Positions 1 through 8,891 of a stretch of 64,000 bases of DNA are shown piece after piece. Where the stretch lies: assembly GCA_030432695.1 (NCBI GenBank), contig JAUILN010000006.1, positions 310,001-374,000 of the forward strand, given 5' to 3'. The position numbers were made by a program, and so were the translations under genes. The first letter of the stretch is position 1. Every line of letters begins with the position of its first letter. Origin of the DNA: a bacterium. GTDB lineage: Bacteria; Planctomycetota; UBA1135; UBA2386. The notes beneath the pieces are model-generated. The model was not told the DNA's origin. It saw only the letters and a list, made by a program, of their open reading frames with translations, and did not search any database.

Positions 1-1
1 G

Positions 2-784
2 GTCGAGGCGACGCCGGTGGAGTTCCGAGGGATCGTGGTCGACGCGGTCGGCGAACCGGTTGCCGACGCGTCGGTCTCGGTCAATCGTCACATGCGACAG
101 CCCACGGACGTCGAAGGCCGGTTCACGTTGTCAGGGTTTCTGGACGCACCGGATGGCACGCTGATGATCGAGCACCCCGCCTACGTGCCACAGGTCCATG
201 AGTCGTTCCGGCCGAAGCCTGACGATCCGGAACGTCGGTTCGTCCTGATGGAGGGCCGCACGGTCGAGGTTGCCCTCGTCGACCCCGAGGGTGTCCCGGT
301 TCTCGGGATCAGGCCGGGCGTTGACCTCGAGATGCCTGGCGCGGGTCGCTGGTTGGAACTCGGCGACGGTCGGCACCGCTTCGGGGCTCTGCCGGCGGGA
401 CTGGTGACGTTCTACTGCATCGTCGCCGGTCAGCGGGTCGAGTGGAGGCACGACACTCGGCTCCCGGACGCTCGTCTCGAGTTGCCCGCTCGCCCCGTCG
501 AACTCGTGATCTCTCCGCCGGAAGGCTGGATGGCGCCGGATGAGGGTCGGGAGTCGGTCCTCGTCACGCCGCTCGATGCAGCCGGCGGTGAGTCCTTCTC
601 GCTCGCCTACCGGTTGCCCGAGGAGCGTAGTCGCCAGCTGCTGGTCCTTCCGGGTCGCTACCGGATACAGCGGCGTTGGCGGCATGAGAAGACGGATCAG
701 CGGCCGGCCTGGTACGAAGATCTCGGCACGCCTCGCGAGATCACGGTCGTCCCGGGGGGTCCAAATCTCATTCGCCTCCACTGA
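2..784 (+). CDS. Carboxypeptidase-regulatory-like protein, C-terminal part (truncated by window edge)
   Basis: The frame is open to the left edge, so the true start lies outside the window; the GTG at 17 is only an internal codon. About the first 60 visible residues look like a carboxypeptidase regulatory-like (transthyretin-fold) domain: RGIVVDAVGEPVADASVSV followed by a DVEGRFTLSG turn is the typical 'G.V.D..G.PV..A.V......T...G.F.L' pattern. The rest is beta-rich with no recognised catalytic motif. It resembles the convergent gene at 833-3496 in style and probably has the same kind of exported, structural or binding role, but no substrate can be named. The TGA stop at 782-784 is followed at once by a strong hairpin. 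Confidence 0.7.
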   Translation, partial: VEATPVEFRGIVVDAVGEPVADASVSVNRHMRQPTDVEGRFTLSGFLDAPDGTLMIEHPAYVPQVHESFRPKPDDPERRFVLMEGRTVEVALVDPEGVPVLGIRPGVDLEMPGAGRWLELGDGRHRFGALPAGLVTFYCIVAGQRVEWRHDTRLPDARLELPARPVELVISPPEGWMAPDEGRESVLVTPLDAAGGESFSLAYRLPEERSRQLLVLPGRYRIQRRWRHEKTDQRPAWYEDLGTPREITVVPGGPNLIRLH

Positions 785-786
785 CT

Positions 787-829
787 CCCTTCTTTCTGTT
801 TGGTGCCTGGCACCAAGCAGGAAGAAGGG
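787..829. repeat. Conserved-core palindrome, copy 1 (between convergent genes)
   Basis: A near-perfect inverted repeat centred on T808. The 21 symmetric positions 787-807 pair with 809-829 with 19 Watson-Crick pairs and two T-G pairs (wobbles in RNA). The inner part is GGTGCC-T-GGCACC; the outer arms (CCTTCTTTCTG and its complement) are specific to this copy. It fills the 48-base gap between two convergent genes, so it may also act as a two-way transcription terminator. Three more copies of the core occur in the window (3513, 5090, 42895). Confidence 0.85.
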
Positions 830-832
830 GGC

Positions 833-3496
833 TCAGCGTGGGAGGTCGAGTGGCAAGGTGCGTCCTTCCTCCGGGACTTGCACCGTGCGCGCCGCTCTGG
901 CTACCTCGCTCCACGGACCCGCCCCATCACGCACCTCGACGCGGAGGTTCCAGGTCCCCGCTGCGGTGACCCGCGCGATCGGTCCATCCTCCTCGAAGGC
1001 CGCGTAGCAGACCGTCCCTTCGCGACTCGATGCCGTCGCACCGCCTGCCGCCGGCGACCAGGTCGCGCCGCCGCGATACAGCTCCACGCCCGCGCCGGCC
1101 TGCAGCGCGATGCGCAGGTGCTCGGGAGCGATCGTCGAGTCCCCGAGTTCGAAGCGCACCGGGATGCCGGGTTCCATGGCGACGTCGACCTCGCCCGTGG
1201 TCGCGAGCAACACCTTCCTCCGGCAACCGGGGATCTCCAGCACCACGTCCTGGGGCTTCGAGTTCACGAACCAGACCAGCAAACCGTCGATCTGCATCCG
1301 GTCGGCGGCGACCATCGCGGGGCTTCCAAAGTACAGGTGGCCGAGGCCGTGCCCGAGCCTCGATTCGTCATGGCCCGGCGGTTCGAAGCCCTCGGGCATC
1401 GTCAGGTTCAGGATCGTGAACTCCACCTGGTCATCCAGGTCGATCGAGCCGAGGTCGCTCTCTTCGCCGTCGACGATCTCCACGCCCGCTCGATCGATCA
1501 CCGCTCCGGTACCGTGGCCCCCGACCTGCAGCCGGTAGCGACCTGGCGGCACGCCGCTCCACTGCAGCAGCCAGCTCGGTCGGGCGTCGTCCTCGAGCCA
1601 GACCGGGTGGTCGGGCACGCTGCGGTCGAGTTCGGCGAACAGTTGGGCTTCGCCGGGCCGGGTCCAGGGCGTTCCCACCAGCAGGCTGTCCGCGTCGCGG
1701 CCGTCGTCGGGAACGAGCCGTGCGCGCATGCCGATCGACAGGCGGCGGTCGGTGGCTCGCAGCACCACCCGCGCGCGCCCGCCGTGGTGCAGTTCCAGCA
1801 GGCCGTCGCGGGTGCCCGGCAGCAGCAGGTGGGGTGGATCGGGCAGGTAGCCCTTGGCGATCACGCTCAGGAACAGTTGGGCTGGCGGCGCTGTGTCGAA
1901 CACCGTGACGTGCCCGTCCTTGGAGAGCAGGACGTTGGCCTCCTGCCAACGCTCGTAGTCCCGGCCCGCGCGCTGGCAGGCCAGCACCCACGGCCGCGAC
2001 TCGATCGACTCACCGGTCTTCGCGTCGACGATCCGTCCGCGCCACAGTGGCGCGTGCTCGGTGACCAGCACGTCGCCCAGGTCGACCGCTTCGTCGCTCA
2101 TCCGGTAGCTCCCTGGGAGGTCGGCGCCGAACACCCGCGGCGCGTTGCTGTCGGCGTCGAGCAGGGCATGCAGGCGGAGCGCCTGCCAGCTCGATCCGGC
2201 TTCGGACCGCGAGAGTTCGAGGACGAACTGGCCGTCGTCTCCCGAACGGCCGGCGGCGAACCACTCCGTCTCGGTGGACTCCGGTAGGCGGCCGCGCATC
2301 TGCACGCTCGCGTCGGCGACGGGGCCGTCGGCGCTCAGCAGGCGCCCGGTGATCCGCGGGCGCCGGCGTTGTTCGAGGACCACGACGACCTGCTGGTCGG
2401 GACGGCGCGGGCCGTCGACCGACTGCGCGACTTCCACGGGCCAGCTCGCGGGGATGTGCCATTGCCGGTCGAGGGCGACGAGGGGGAACGCCGCGCGGCC
2501 GTCTTCGACTTCCGCCGACCAGTCGGTGCGACCTCCACCGCGCCGCGCCGGCTCGGGCTCCTGCAGCCGGACCCGGAGCCGTTGCTTCGTACCGGCCCGG
2601 TGCTCCAGCCACGGCAGCTCCGCGACGAGGCTCCCGGTGGCCGGCAGGTGGATGGTGTGCTCTGGCTCGGCTTCGGCGAGCGCGGGATCGACCGAGACCG
2701 CGAACGTGGTGAGGCCCGGCAGGTCGGGGATCACTTCGACCGCTCCGACGGGCTGGTACTCGGGATCCCAGTCGAAGAACCACGACTGCACGTGTGCGGT
2801 GCGTAGCAGTCCCTGGTCGTCGGTGGCACCGAGAGGCAGCCAGGGCTCCTTCACCTCGAGAGGTACGCCAGCGATCCCTTCGCCGTCGGGGCCTACCACG
2901 CGGAAGGCGAGCGAGCGGTCGGCGACGAGGCGGAGCTCGAGGGTCTCGTCGAGCAGGCGACGCCAGGTGCGGCGCGCGACGGCGTGCCAGGTGCCGTCGG
3001 GCGACTCGAGCAGCGCGTGCACCTCGCAGGTCACCGAGGCCGTGCGTTCGTCCGCGGGCTCGGTCGACGGCAGACTCGCCAGTCCCTCGGCGTTCGTGGT
3101 GACTGCGCTGCCCTCTTGCAGCAGGACCGCGAAGGGGTCGCGGGCCCAGTCCTGCCAGGCGGCGTCGTTCTTCGATTCGCGCCACGCGTCGGATTGCGCG
3201 CACCAGGCGACCTGGGCGCCGACGGCGGGTCGGCCGTCGGGATGGACGACGCGGACCGTCAACGTGCGCGCCGCGGTCTGGTCTGCGGCTCCAGCCATGT
3301 CGGTCGCGGCGCCGTCGACCTGCACGCGATCGGCATCACGGGCTTCGGTTCCTCCGCTCCGCCGAGCGCCCGGCTCGGAGCCTACCTCGCGCGCCGATGC
3401 CGGCAGACTCGGCGCGACCTCGCTCGACCCCGCCACCATCCACCACAGCAACAGGCCCGTGAGGACGAGCAGGAGGCCGCTTGCCAGTGCGCGCAT
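833..3496 (-). CDS. Membrane-anchored or secreted carboxypeptidase-regulatory-like domain protein, 887 aa
   Basis: Residues 7-23 are a hydrophobic segment (LLLVLTGLLLWWMVAG) that serves as signal peptide or N-terminal anchor, so the body lies outside the cytoplasm. At least two regulatory-like repeats are visible: near residue 75 (VRVVHPDGRPAVGAQVAW) and near 385 (ITGRLLSADGPVADASVQM), each followed by a small beta sandwich. No catalytic motif was found. The start at 3496 is the only ATG before the hydrophobic stretch; no clear ribosome binding site precedes it. The gene converges on a similar partial gene at the left edge and is separated from it by palindrome copy 1. Carbohydrate or surface-protein binding is possible but is inference only. 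Confidence 0.75.
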   Translation of the reverse strand: MRALASGLLLVLTGLLLWWMVAGSSEVAPSLPASAREVGSEPGARRSGGTEARDADRVQVDGAATDMAGAADQTAARTLTVRVVHPDGRPAVGAQVAWCAQSDAWRESKNDAAWQDWARDPFAVLLQEGSAVTTNAEGLASLPSTEPADERTASVTCEVHALLESPDGTWHAVARRTWRRLLDETLELRLVADRSLAFRVVGPDGEGIAGVPLEVKEPWLPLGATDDQGLLRTAHVQSWFFDWDPEYQPVGAVEVIPDLPGLTTFAVSVDPALAEAEPEHTIHLPATGSLVAELPWLEHRAGTKQRLRVRLQEPEPARRGGGRTDWSAEVEDGRAAFPLVALDRQWHIPASWPVEVAQSVDGPRRPDQQVVVVLEQRRRPRITGRLLSADGPVADASVQMRGRLPESTETEWFAAGRSGDDGQFVLELSRSEAGSSWQALRLHALLDADSNAPRVFGADLPGSYRMSDEAVDLGDVLVTEHAPLWRGRIVDAKTGESIESRPWVLACQRAGRDYERWQEANVLLSKDGHVTVFDTAPPAQLFLSVIAKGYLPDPPHLLLPGTRDGLLELHHGGRARVVLRATDRRLSIGMRARLVPDDGRDADSLLVGTPWTRPGEAQLFAELDRSVPDHPVWLEDDARPSWLLQWSGVPPGRYRLQVGGHGTGAVIDRAGVEIVDGEESDLGSIDLDDQVEFTILNLTMPEGFEPPGHDESRLGHGLGHLYFGSPAMVAADRMQIDGLLVWFVNSKPQDVVLEIPGCRRKVLLATTGEVDVAMEPGIPVRFELGDSTIAPEHLRIALQAGAGVELYRGGATWSPAAGGATASSREGTVCYAAFEEDGPIARVTAAGTWNLRVEVRDGAGPWSEVARAARTVQVPEEGRTLPLDLPR

Positions 3497-3512
3497 CGTG
3501 GCAGTCTAGGAA

Positions 3513-3549
3513 TCTGTCGTAGTCCGTGCCTGGCACCGACTACGACAGA
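3513..3549. repeat. Conserved-core palindrome, copy 2
   Basis: An inverted repeat centred on T3531: 18 positions on each side with 17 Watson-Crick pairs and one C-C mismatch. The core is GTGCC-T-GGCAC and the outer arms are TCTGTCGTAGTC with its complement, different from those of copy 1. It lies 36 bases downstream of the Kelch gene stop and just upstream of the 833-3496 gene start (both leftward), so it could terminate the first or influence the second. Confidence 0.85.
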
Positions 3550-3584
3550 CTTCGGGAGGTCGGGCCGCTGCGGGGTGACCGAGG

Positions 3585-4979
3585 TCAGCGGCCGCCGAGG
3601 GTGAGGGCGAGGCCGTTGCTCAGCGCGAGGCCGGCGGTGCCGCCGGCGTTCGAGAGGTCGCTCGCTTGGAGGAATGCCCGGCTTCCGAGAAGCGCGGGAG
3701 AGTTCGGAACCGACAGCGCGAAGGTGGCGCGCGTGCGAGAGCCGTCGGGAGTCATCGCTTCTGGCACGCGCGGGGCGACGAGCAGGGTGCAGCCGGGGAG
3801 ACCGAACCCGACGAGGTCGAGCGGCAGGCGGAGGCCGTGCCAACCCTGGTCGGTCTCGCCGAGCCAGAGGACGGGGCGCAGCAGCGCGGGGGAAGCTGCG
3901 AGGAGTTCGACCGTCAGCCGGTCGCCGAGCCACGGCAGCGCGTCGTCGGCGAGTCGCAGCGTCGGGGCGCCCGGGTTCGGGCAGCCGGAGCCGAACGGGT
4001 CCGCGGCGGCAGGTTGCACCGCGCCGAGGCGCCACGCGTCGCGCTGCATCGTCGGACCGGCCGCACCGCCGACCAGCCAGGTCGTCGCGCGGGCCGCGTC
4101 GTAGGCCATCACTGCGAAGGCCCGCGGCGCCGGCGGCGAACCGACGGGCTGGCGAAGGAGCCAGTCGCTGCCGTCCCACTCCCACGTGTCGTTGCGGTAG
4201 CTGCCGTCGTAGCCGCCGAACAACACGAGCCGACCGCGGCTGGTGTCGGCAGCGAGCCCTGCCGCGGAGCGCGGGCTTGGGGCGTGGGCCGGCGCGAGTT
4301 GCCGCCAGCCGCCGTGGTCGTAGGCCCAGGTGTCGGCGACCCGCGCGCTCAGGGTCCGGCCGCCGAACAGCAGGAGCTGACCGCGCGCGGCGTCCCACGC
4401 GAATGCGGCCGAGTAGCGGGCCACCGGTCCGGGGCCTGGTGTCGGCACGAGCCGCCAGTCGTTGCCGTCCCACTCCCAGGTGTCACCCAGCGCGCAGCCA
4501 TTGCCGCAGGTGCCGCCGAACAACACCACGCGCTGGCGGAGCGGGTCGTAGGCCATCGCCGCCGAGGCGCGCGCCGGCGGGGACTGCGCGGGCCGCCGTT
4601 GTCGCCAGTCCTGGCCGTCCCACTCCCAGGTCTCGGCCGGACGCAGGCCACCGGCATCCCAACCGCCGAACAGCACGGCCTGACCTCGGGCGGCGTCCCA
4701 GGCCAGGCCGTGCGAGGAGTGGGTGCCGGGCGAGTGCGCGGGTTGCAGCTGCGTCCAGGCCGAGCCGTCAAAGGTCCAGGTCTGGTCGAGGTCCTGGGTG
4801 CCGTTCCAGCCGCCGGTGAGCAGCAGGACATCGCGCGCCGGGTCGTGCACCATCCTGGCGTCGGTGCGGGGGACGACCGGCACGCTGCCGGGATCGGGCT
4901 GCCAGCGGATCTGTGCGGCGAGCGGGGAGAAGAGGAGCGCCGCGCCACCGAGCGCGACGAGTCTGGGGAGGAAGAGCAT
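3585..4979 (-). CDS. Secreted Kelch-repeat beta-propeller protein, 464 aa
   Basis: The chosen ATG at 4979 starts a clear signal peptide (MLFLPRLVALGGAALLFSPLAAQ). Residues about 35-330 hold six Kelch blades, recognisable by repeated 'AxDxARGxxxLFGG' and 'DTWEWDGxDW' strands, which should fold as a six-bladed propeller. Residues about 335-464 form the C-terminal domain common in this window: FGSGCPNPGAPTL, a second GC near its middle, a P-N-x-x-L-L-G step and a terminal SNGLALTL strand. Propellers of this type bind ligands or proteins; no enzyme motif is seen. The reading frame remains open far upstream of 4979, but that part overlaps the opposite-strand gene at 5130 and encodes arginine- and glutamate-rich noise. 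Confidence 0.85.
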   Translation of the reverse strand: MLFLPRLVALGGAALLFSPLAAQIRWQPDPGSVPVVPRTDARMVHDPARDVLLLTGGWNGTQDLDQTWTFDGSAWTQLQPAHSPGTHSSHGLAWDAARGQAVLFGGWDAGGLRPAETWEWDGQDWRQRRPAQSPPARASAAMAYDPLRQRVVLFGGTCGNGCALGDTWEWDGNDWRLVPTPGPGPVARYSAAFAWDAARGQLLLFGGRTLSARVADTWAYDHGGWRQLAPAHAPSPRSAAGLAADTSRGRLVLFGGYDGSYRNDTWEWDGSDWLLRQPVGSPPAPRAFAVMAYDAARATTWLVGGAAGPTMQRDAWRLGAVQPAAADPFGSGCPNPGAPTLRLADDALPWLGDRLTVELLAASPALLRPVLWLGETDQGWHGLRLPLDLVGFGLPGCTLLVAPRVPEAMTPDGSRTRATFALSVPNSPALLGSRAFLQASDLSNAGGTAGLALSNGLALTLGGR

Positions 4980-5089
4980 GTGGCGAGCAGGAGACGCGCG
5001 GGTGGGGTCCCGCAGCCCGCACGACGAGCGGCTCGCGCCGACCAATACAGGAGAACCGCGAACATCGTCGGTCCCCGTTGACCATGATG

Positions 5090-5122
5090 TGTCCGCCTCG
5101 GTGCCAGGCACCCCGGCGGACA
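5090..5122. repeat. Conserved-core palindrome, copy 3 (in a divergent intergenic region)
   Basis: An inverted repeat centred on A5106, with inner GGTGCC-A-GGCACC and outer arms TGTCCGCC / GGCGGACA separated from the core by two unpaired positions. The central base is A, so the core is in the opposite orientation to copies 1, 2 and 4. It sits only 7 bases before the ATG at 5130 and between two divergently transcribed genes, where a terminator is not expected; it could occlude or stabilise the 5' end of the rightward message. Confidence 0.85.
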
Positions 5123-5129
5123 GAACGGT

Positions 5130-6161
5130 ATGGACTCCGTCTCCCAACTCGCCCTCGGCGCTGCGGTCGGCTACGCCACCCTCGGCCGTCGCCTCGGCCG
5201 GCCCGCACTGGTCTGGGGCGCCGTCCTCGGCACGCTCCCCGACCTCGACGTCTTCGTGCCGCTCGCCGATCCGGTCGCCGCCTTCACGGAGCACCGCTCG
5301 TGGAGCCACTCGTTGCTGGTCCTGGCGCTGGCGACTCCGGTCTGCGCCGCGTTGGGCACCCGCCTGCATCGACGGAGCGGCGCGACGTTCCTGGGCTGGC
5401 TGCTCCTCGCCGGCCTGGTGCTCGTCACCCACGTGCTGCTCGACTGCTTCACCGTCTACGGCACGCAGGTCCTCTGGCCGTTCTGCCTGCCGCCCGCGGG
5501 CCGGCCGCCAGAGAGCTGGTCGACGGTGTTCGTGATCGACCCTGCATACACCTTGCCCCTGCTGGTCGGGATCGGCTGTGCCGCTCGTTGGAGCCGTCGT
5601 CGTCCTCGTCGGGCGGGGCGCTGCAATGCCGCGGGCCTCGTCCTCAGCAGCCTCTATCTGGTCTGGACCGTAGCAGCGAAGTCGCACGTCGAATCCGTCG
5701 TCGATCGATCCCTGCTTCATCAGGGAATCGTGGCTCGTCAGGTGCTCACCACGCCCACGCCGCTGAACTCGCTGCTCTGGCGGATCGTGGTGATGCAGGA
5801 CGACGGCTACCTCGAGGGGTTCCACTCGCTGCTGGCTGACGCTTCCACAGACGACATCGTCTGGACCGAGCATCCTTGCGACCCCCAGCTCCGCGCCGTC
5901 GTGCGCGCGGTTCCGGCCGCCGCGCGCCTGCTGTGGTTCACGCACGGCTTCTGCTCGGTGCGACAGCAGGGCGACCGGGTGGTGGTCACCGATCTGCGTA
6001 TGGGCAGCGAACCGGACTACGTGTTCGCCTTCGCGGTCGCGCGCGGCGTTGCCGGTGACCTGCAGGCGATCGATCCCGAACGGGTCGGAAGCCGGATCGA
6101 CTGGTCCCGGTTGGGAGAGGTCTGGGAACGACTGGTCCGCGGCGCACCGGCGCCGCGCTGA
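5130..6161 (+). CDS. YdjM-type (LexA-binding, inner membrane-bound; DUF457) membrane protein, 343 aa
   Basis: The N-terminal 190 residues have the family pattern: MDSVSQLALGAAVGYATLG, then GTLPDLDVF and the EHRSWSHSLL motif (acidic and histidine residues thought to bind metal in this hydrolase-like family), followed by several membrane helices and a HVLLDCFTVYGTQVLWPF segment. Members are integral membrane proteins often annotated as metal-dependent hydrolases; the substrate is unknown. The C-terminal 150 residues are soluble and poorly recognisable. The ATG at 5130 begins only 7 bases after palindrome copy 3, and no good Shine-Dalgarno sequence is visible between them. Confidence 0.85.
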   Translation: MDSVSQLALGAAVGYATLGRRLGRPALVWGAVLGTLPDLDVFVPLADPVAAFTEHRSWSHSLLVLALATPVCAALGTRLHRRSGATFLGWLLLAGLVLVTHVLLDCFTVYGTQVLWPFCLPPAGRPPESWSTVFVIDPAYTLPLLVGIGCAARWSRRRPRRAGRCNAAGLVLSSLYLVWTVAAKSHVESVVDRSLLHQGIVARQVLTTPTPLNSLLWRIVVMQDDGYLEGFHSLLADASTDDIVWTEHPCDPQLRAVVRAVPAAARLLWFTHGFCSVRQQGDRVVVTDLRMGSEPDYVFAFAVARGVAGDLQAIDPERVGSRIDWSRLGEVWERLVRGAPAPR

Positions 6162-6168
6162 CCTCCGC

Positions 6169-8271
6169 TCACGCCATGGGCAAGGCGCGCCAACGCGGTC
6201 CGCCTGCCGCGGCGATCGCATTGCGGATCGCCGGCGCCACCGCGATCGACGGAGACTCGCCTGCGCCGGCCGACGGCTCGTCGCGACGGTCGACGAGCAC
6301 AGTCACCAGTTCCGGCACGTCGGCGAAGCGCGGCACCCGGTAGGCGGAGAACCGCGGATTGCGGACCCGACCCTGCTCGAAGCCGATCGACTCGAACAGC
6401 GCACCGCCGAGCGCCTGGATCGAGGCCCCCTCGATCTGGTTGCGCAGGTTGTCCGGGTGGACCACCGCGCCGCAGTCGAACGCGGTCACCAGCCGGTCGA
6501 CCGTCACCACTCCGTCGACGAGGCGCACGTCGGCGACCGTCGCCACGTAGCCGCCCTTGTCGGTGGCGCACGCGATGCCCCGACCCTTGCCCTCACCGAG
6601 CGCCTCTCCGTAGCCCGCGCGTTCGGCAGCGGCGTCGAGCACGGCCCTGAGCCGTGGCTCGGCGAGGTTGCGGCGTCGGAACTCCAGCGGGTCGAGACCG
6701 GCAGCCTCGGCGAGGTCGTCGAGATGGCTCTCGCGCGCGAACGCATTGGCGGTCGCGGCCAATGCCCGGTAGGAACCCTGGCGCAGCGGCGAGTCGGAGC
6801 GCAGGAACCGGCAGCGCTGGTCGGCGATCGCATAGGGGGGCTCGAGTGCCGATCCACCGGAGTTGAAGTTGTCGAAGGTCCAGCCGCTCAGTCGGCCGTC
6901 CGCGTCGACACCGGCCTCGACGTCGATCACGCCGGCTGGCCGGAAATAGGCCCAGCGGAACTCCTCCTCGCGGGTCCAGCGCACCGTGACCGGTCGGCCC
7001 ACCGCGCGCGCCAGGGCCGCGGCCTCGAGCGCGGCATCGCCCGTGTGTTTGCCGCCATATCCGGAGCCCGTGTCGGGCACGATCACCCGGACCTGCTCGG
7101 GCGCGAGTCGGAATGCGCGGACCAGCTCGTCACGCACGCCGAAGGGGCGCTGGGTTCCGGTCCATACCGTCAATGCGCCATCGCTCCACTCGGCCACCGC
7201 CGCGCGCGGTTCGAGCGGGGCGTGGGCGATGTAGGCGACGTGGTAGGTCGCGGTCAGGCGGTGCACGGCGTCCGCCAGCGCGCGCTCCGGGTCGCCTTCG
7301 CTGCGGCCACCGCGACCACCCTCGCGCGCACTGCCGCGCAGGTCGTCCCAGAGCGAGGAGTCGCTGGGAGCTCCCTCGACGTCCCACTCGGCCTGCAATC
7401 CCGCCAGCGCCGCGTTCGCCGCATGAGCCGTGGGGGCGACCACGCCGACGAAGTCGTCGTCGCGCACGACCCGTACCCCCGGCATCCGCTTCGCGCGGCC
7501 GTCGTCGAGCGTACGCAACCGAGCGCCGAGCGCCTCCGGACGCAGCACCCTGCCGTGCAGCATGCCTTCGCGCACCACGTCGTAGGCGAAGCGGTGTGCG
7601 CCCGTGACGAGGTCGCGGGCACCGAGTCGTGCAGGGGACGTGCCGAGCACCCGCCACGCGTCGGGCGGCGTGAGCTCTGCCGTCGTCTCGATGCGCTGGG
7701 TGAGTTCCTTCCCCGCGGAGAGGTCGCCGAACGATACCCGCTGTTCGCCTCCGATCTCGACGACCGAGCCGGTGCGGAGGGCGAGCCGGTCCCGCGCGAC
7801 CCCCAGCCGCTCGGCGGCCCGATCGAGCAGGAGTTCGCGCGCCGCCACCGCTGCACGCCGGAGCTGCGGTGCCATCCGTGGCGTCGATTGGCTGCCGAAC
7901 GTGCCGCGGTCGTACGGCACGCGGGCGGTGTCGCCCATCACCATGGTGATCGCATCGGTCGGCAGACACAGCTCTTCTGCCACGGCCTGGGCCAGCGAGG
8001 TGCGGGCGTCCTGACCGACCTCGACCTTGCCGGTGAACACACTGACCTTGCCGTCTTCGGCGATGTGCAGGAATGCTGCAATGTCTTCCGGAACGGCCGC
8101 GTCGGAGGACCCGTCCGCTGCTGGCAGGCGGGGAGCGACCAGCGCGATGCCGATGCCGCCGCCGAGCAGCTGCAGGAAGCCGCGGCGACCGAGATCGAAG
8201 CTCCGCGCCGACGGCTCGGTCAATTCGTAGCGCTCGGGCTCGAAGGGATCGGAGTGGAGCGGCTCGCTCAT
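6169..8271 (-). CDS. Molybdenum hydroxylase large subunit (aldehyde oxidase / isoquinoline oxidoreductase beta type), 700 aa
   Basis: A molybdopterin-binding subunit of the xanthine dehydrogenase family. Seen in the sequence: an N-terminal DLGRRGFLQLLGGG stretch that resembles a Tat signal or anchor (RRGFLQ), two Mo-cofactor domains, a glycine-rich GSGYGGKHTGD cofactor loop near residue 400, and the GAGES motif near the C-terminus whose glutamate is the catalytic base in this family. At about 700 aa it matches the isoquinoline 1-oxidoreductase beta group, which hydroxylates N-heterocycles or oxidises aldehydes. The start at 8271 overlaps the stop of the iron-sulfur subunit gene (ATGA), so the two are translationally coupled. 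No separate FAD subunit gene is adjacent, as is usual for the two-subunit, periplasm-facing type. The substrate is unknown. Confidence 0.9.
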   Translation of the reverse strand: MSEPLHSDPFEPERYELTEPSARSFDLGRRGFLQLLGGGIGIALVAPRLPAADGSSDAAVPEDIAAFLHIAEDGKVSVFTGKVEVGQDARTSLAQAVAEELCLPTDAITMVMGDTARVPYDRGTFGSQSTPRMAPQLRRAAVAARELLLDRAAERLGVARDRLALRTGSVVEIGGEQRVSFGDLSAGKELTQRIETTAELTPPDAWRVLGTSPARLGARDLVTGAHRFAYDVVREGMLHGRVLRPEALGARLRTLDDGRAKRMPGVRVVRDDDFVGVVAPTAHAANAALAGLQAEWDVEGAPSDSSLWDDLRGSAREGGRGGRSEGDPERALADAVHRLTATYHVAYIAHAPLEPRAAVAEWSDGALTVWTGTQRPFGVRDELVRAFRLAPEQVRVIVPDTGSGYGGKHTGDAALEAAALARAVGRPVTVRWTREEEFRWAYFRPAGVIDVEAGVDADGRLSGWTFDNFNSGGSALEPPYAIADQRCRFLRSDSPLRQGSYRALAATANAFARESHLDDLAEAAGLDPLEFRRRNLAEPRLRAVLDAAAERAGYGEALGEGKGRGIACATDKGGYVATVADVRLVDGVVTVDRLVTAFDCGAVVHPDNLRNQIEGASIQALGGALFESIGFEQGRVRNPRFSAYRVPRFADVPELVTVLVDRRDEPSAGAGESPSIAVAPAIRNAIAAAGGPRWRALPMA

Positions 8272-8747
8272 CGGCCCGCCTCCCGCTGCGCCGCCGCGGC
8301 GCGCGCGATCGCCATCTCGATCCTCGGGTGGGTCCCGCAACGGCAGATGTGCCCCTGCAACGCCTCGCGGATCCGTGCCTGGCTCGGCGCGCGCTCCCGC
8401 TCCAGCAGAGCGACCGACGCCAGGATCATCCCCGGGGTGCAGTAGCCGCATTGCAGCGCAGTCTCCTCCAGGAACGCCTGCTGGACGGGGTGCAGCTGCT
8501 CTCCGTTCGCCAGGCCCTCGATGGTGCGTATCGCCTTCCCCTCGACCGCTCCGACGGGCAGGCGACAAGACCGGACCGGTGTGCCGGCGAGCAGCACGGT
8601 GCAGGCGCCGCATTGGCCTTCGCCGCAGCCATACTTGGTTCCGGTGAGGTCGAGCTCATCGCGCAGCACCTCGAGCAGGCTCCGCGCGGGCTCGGCCGCG
8701 ATGGTGAACTCGGCGCCGTTGACGACGAGGACGAACTCTTCGCTCAT
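8268..8747 (-). CDS. 2Fe-2S subunit of the molybdenum hydroxylase, 159 aa
   Basis: This is the small electron-transfer subunit. The plant-ferredoxin type cluster motif is CGEGQCGACTVLL plus an upstream GTKYG segment (residues about 37-60). The second cluster is bound by CGYCTPGM (about residue 98) and the CRCGTHPRI motif (about 135). Length and order match the CoxS / IorA family. It is the first gene of a two-gene leftward operon; its stop overlaps the start of the large subunit by four bases. GAGG lies seven bases before the ATG at 8747. It passes electrons from the molybdenum centre to an unknown acceptor, possibly a cytochrome. Confidence 0.93.
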   Translation of the reverse strand: MSEEFVLVVNGAEFTIAAEPARSLLEVLRDELDLTGTKYGCGEGQCGACTVLLAGTPVRSCRLPVGAVEGKAIRTIEGLANGEQLHPVQQAFLEETALQCGYCTPGMILASVALLERERAPSQARIREALQGHICRCGTHPRIEMAIARAAAAQREAGR

Positions 8748-8891
8748 GGGTGATCCTCGTCTCTGGACGATACCTGGCCGAGGTTTCGCTCCGGCGATTT
8801 ATCGCCGCGCCGGGTCGGCGGGGTTGCATGTCGACGAGGCTTGACCGACCTTCGCTCCACGCCGTCGACCTGCAGGTCGGCCACCGAGGAG

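Noticed and set aside
4980..6221. Upstream extension of the Kelch frame
   Set aside because: The extension is low-complexity, overlaps the well-supported YdjM-type gene, and a signal peptide begins at 4979.
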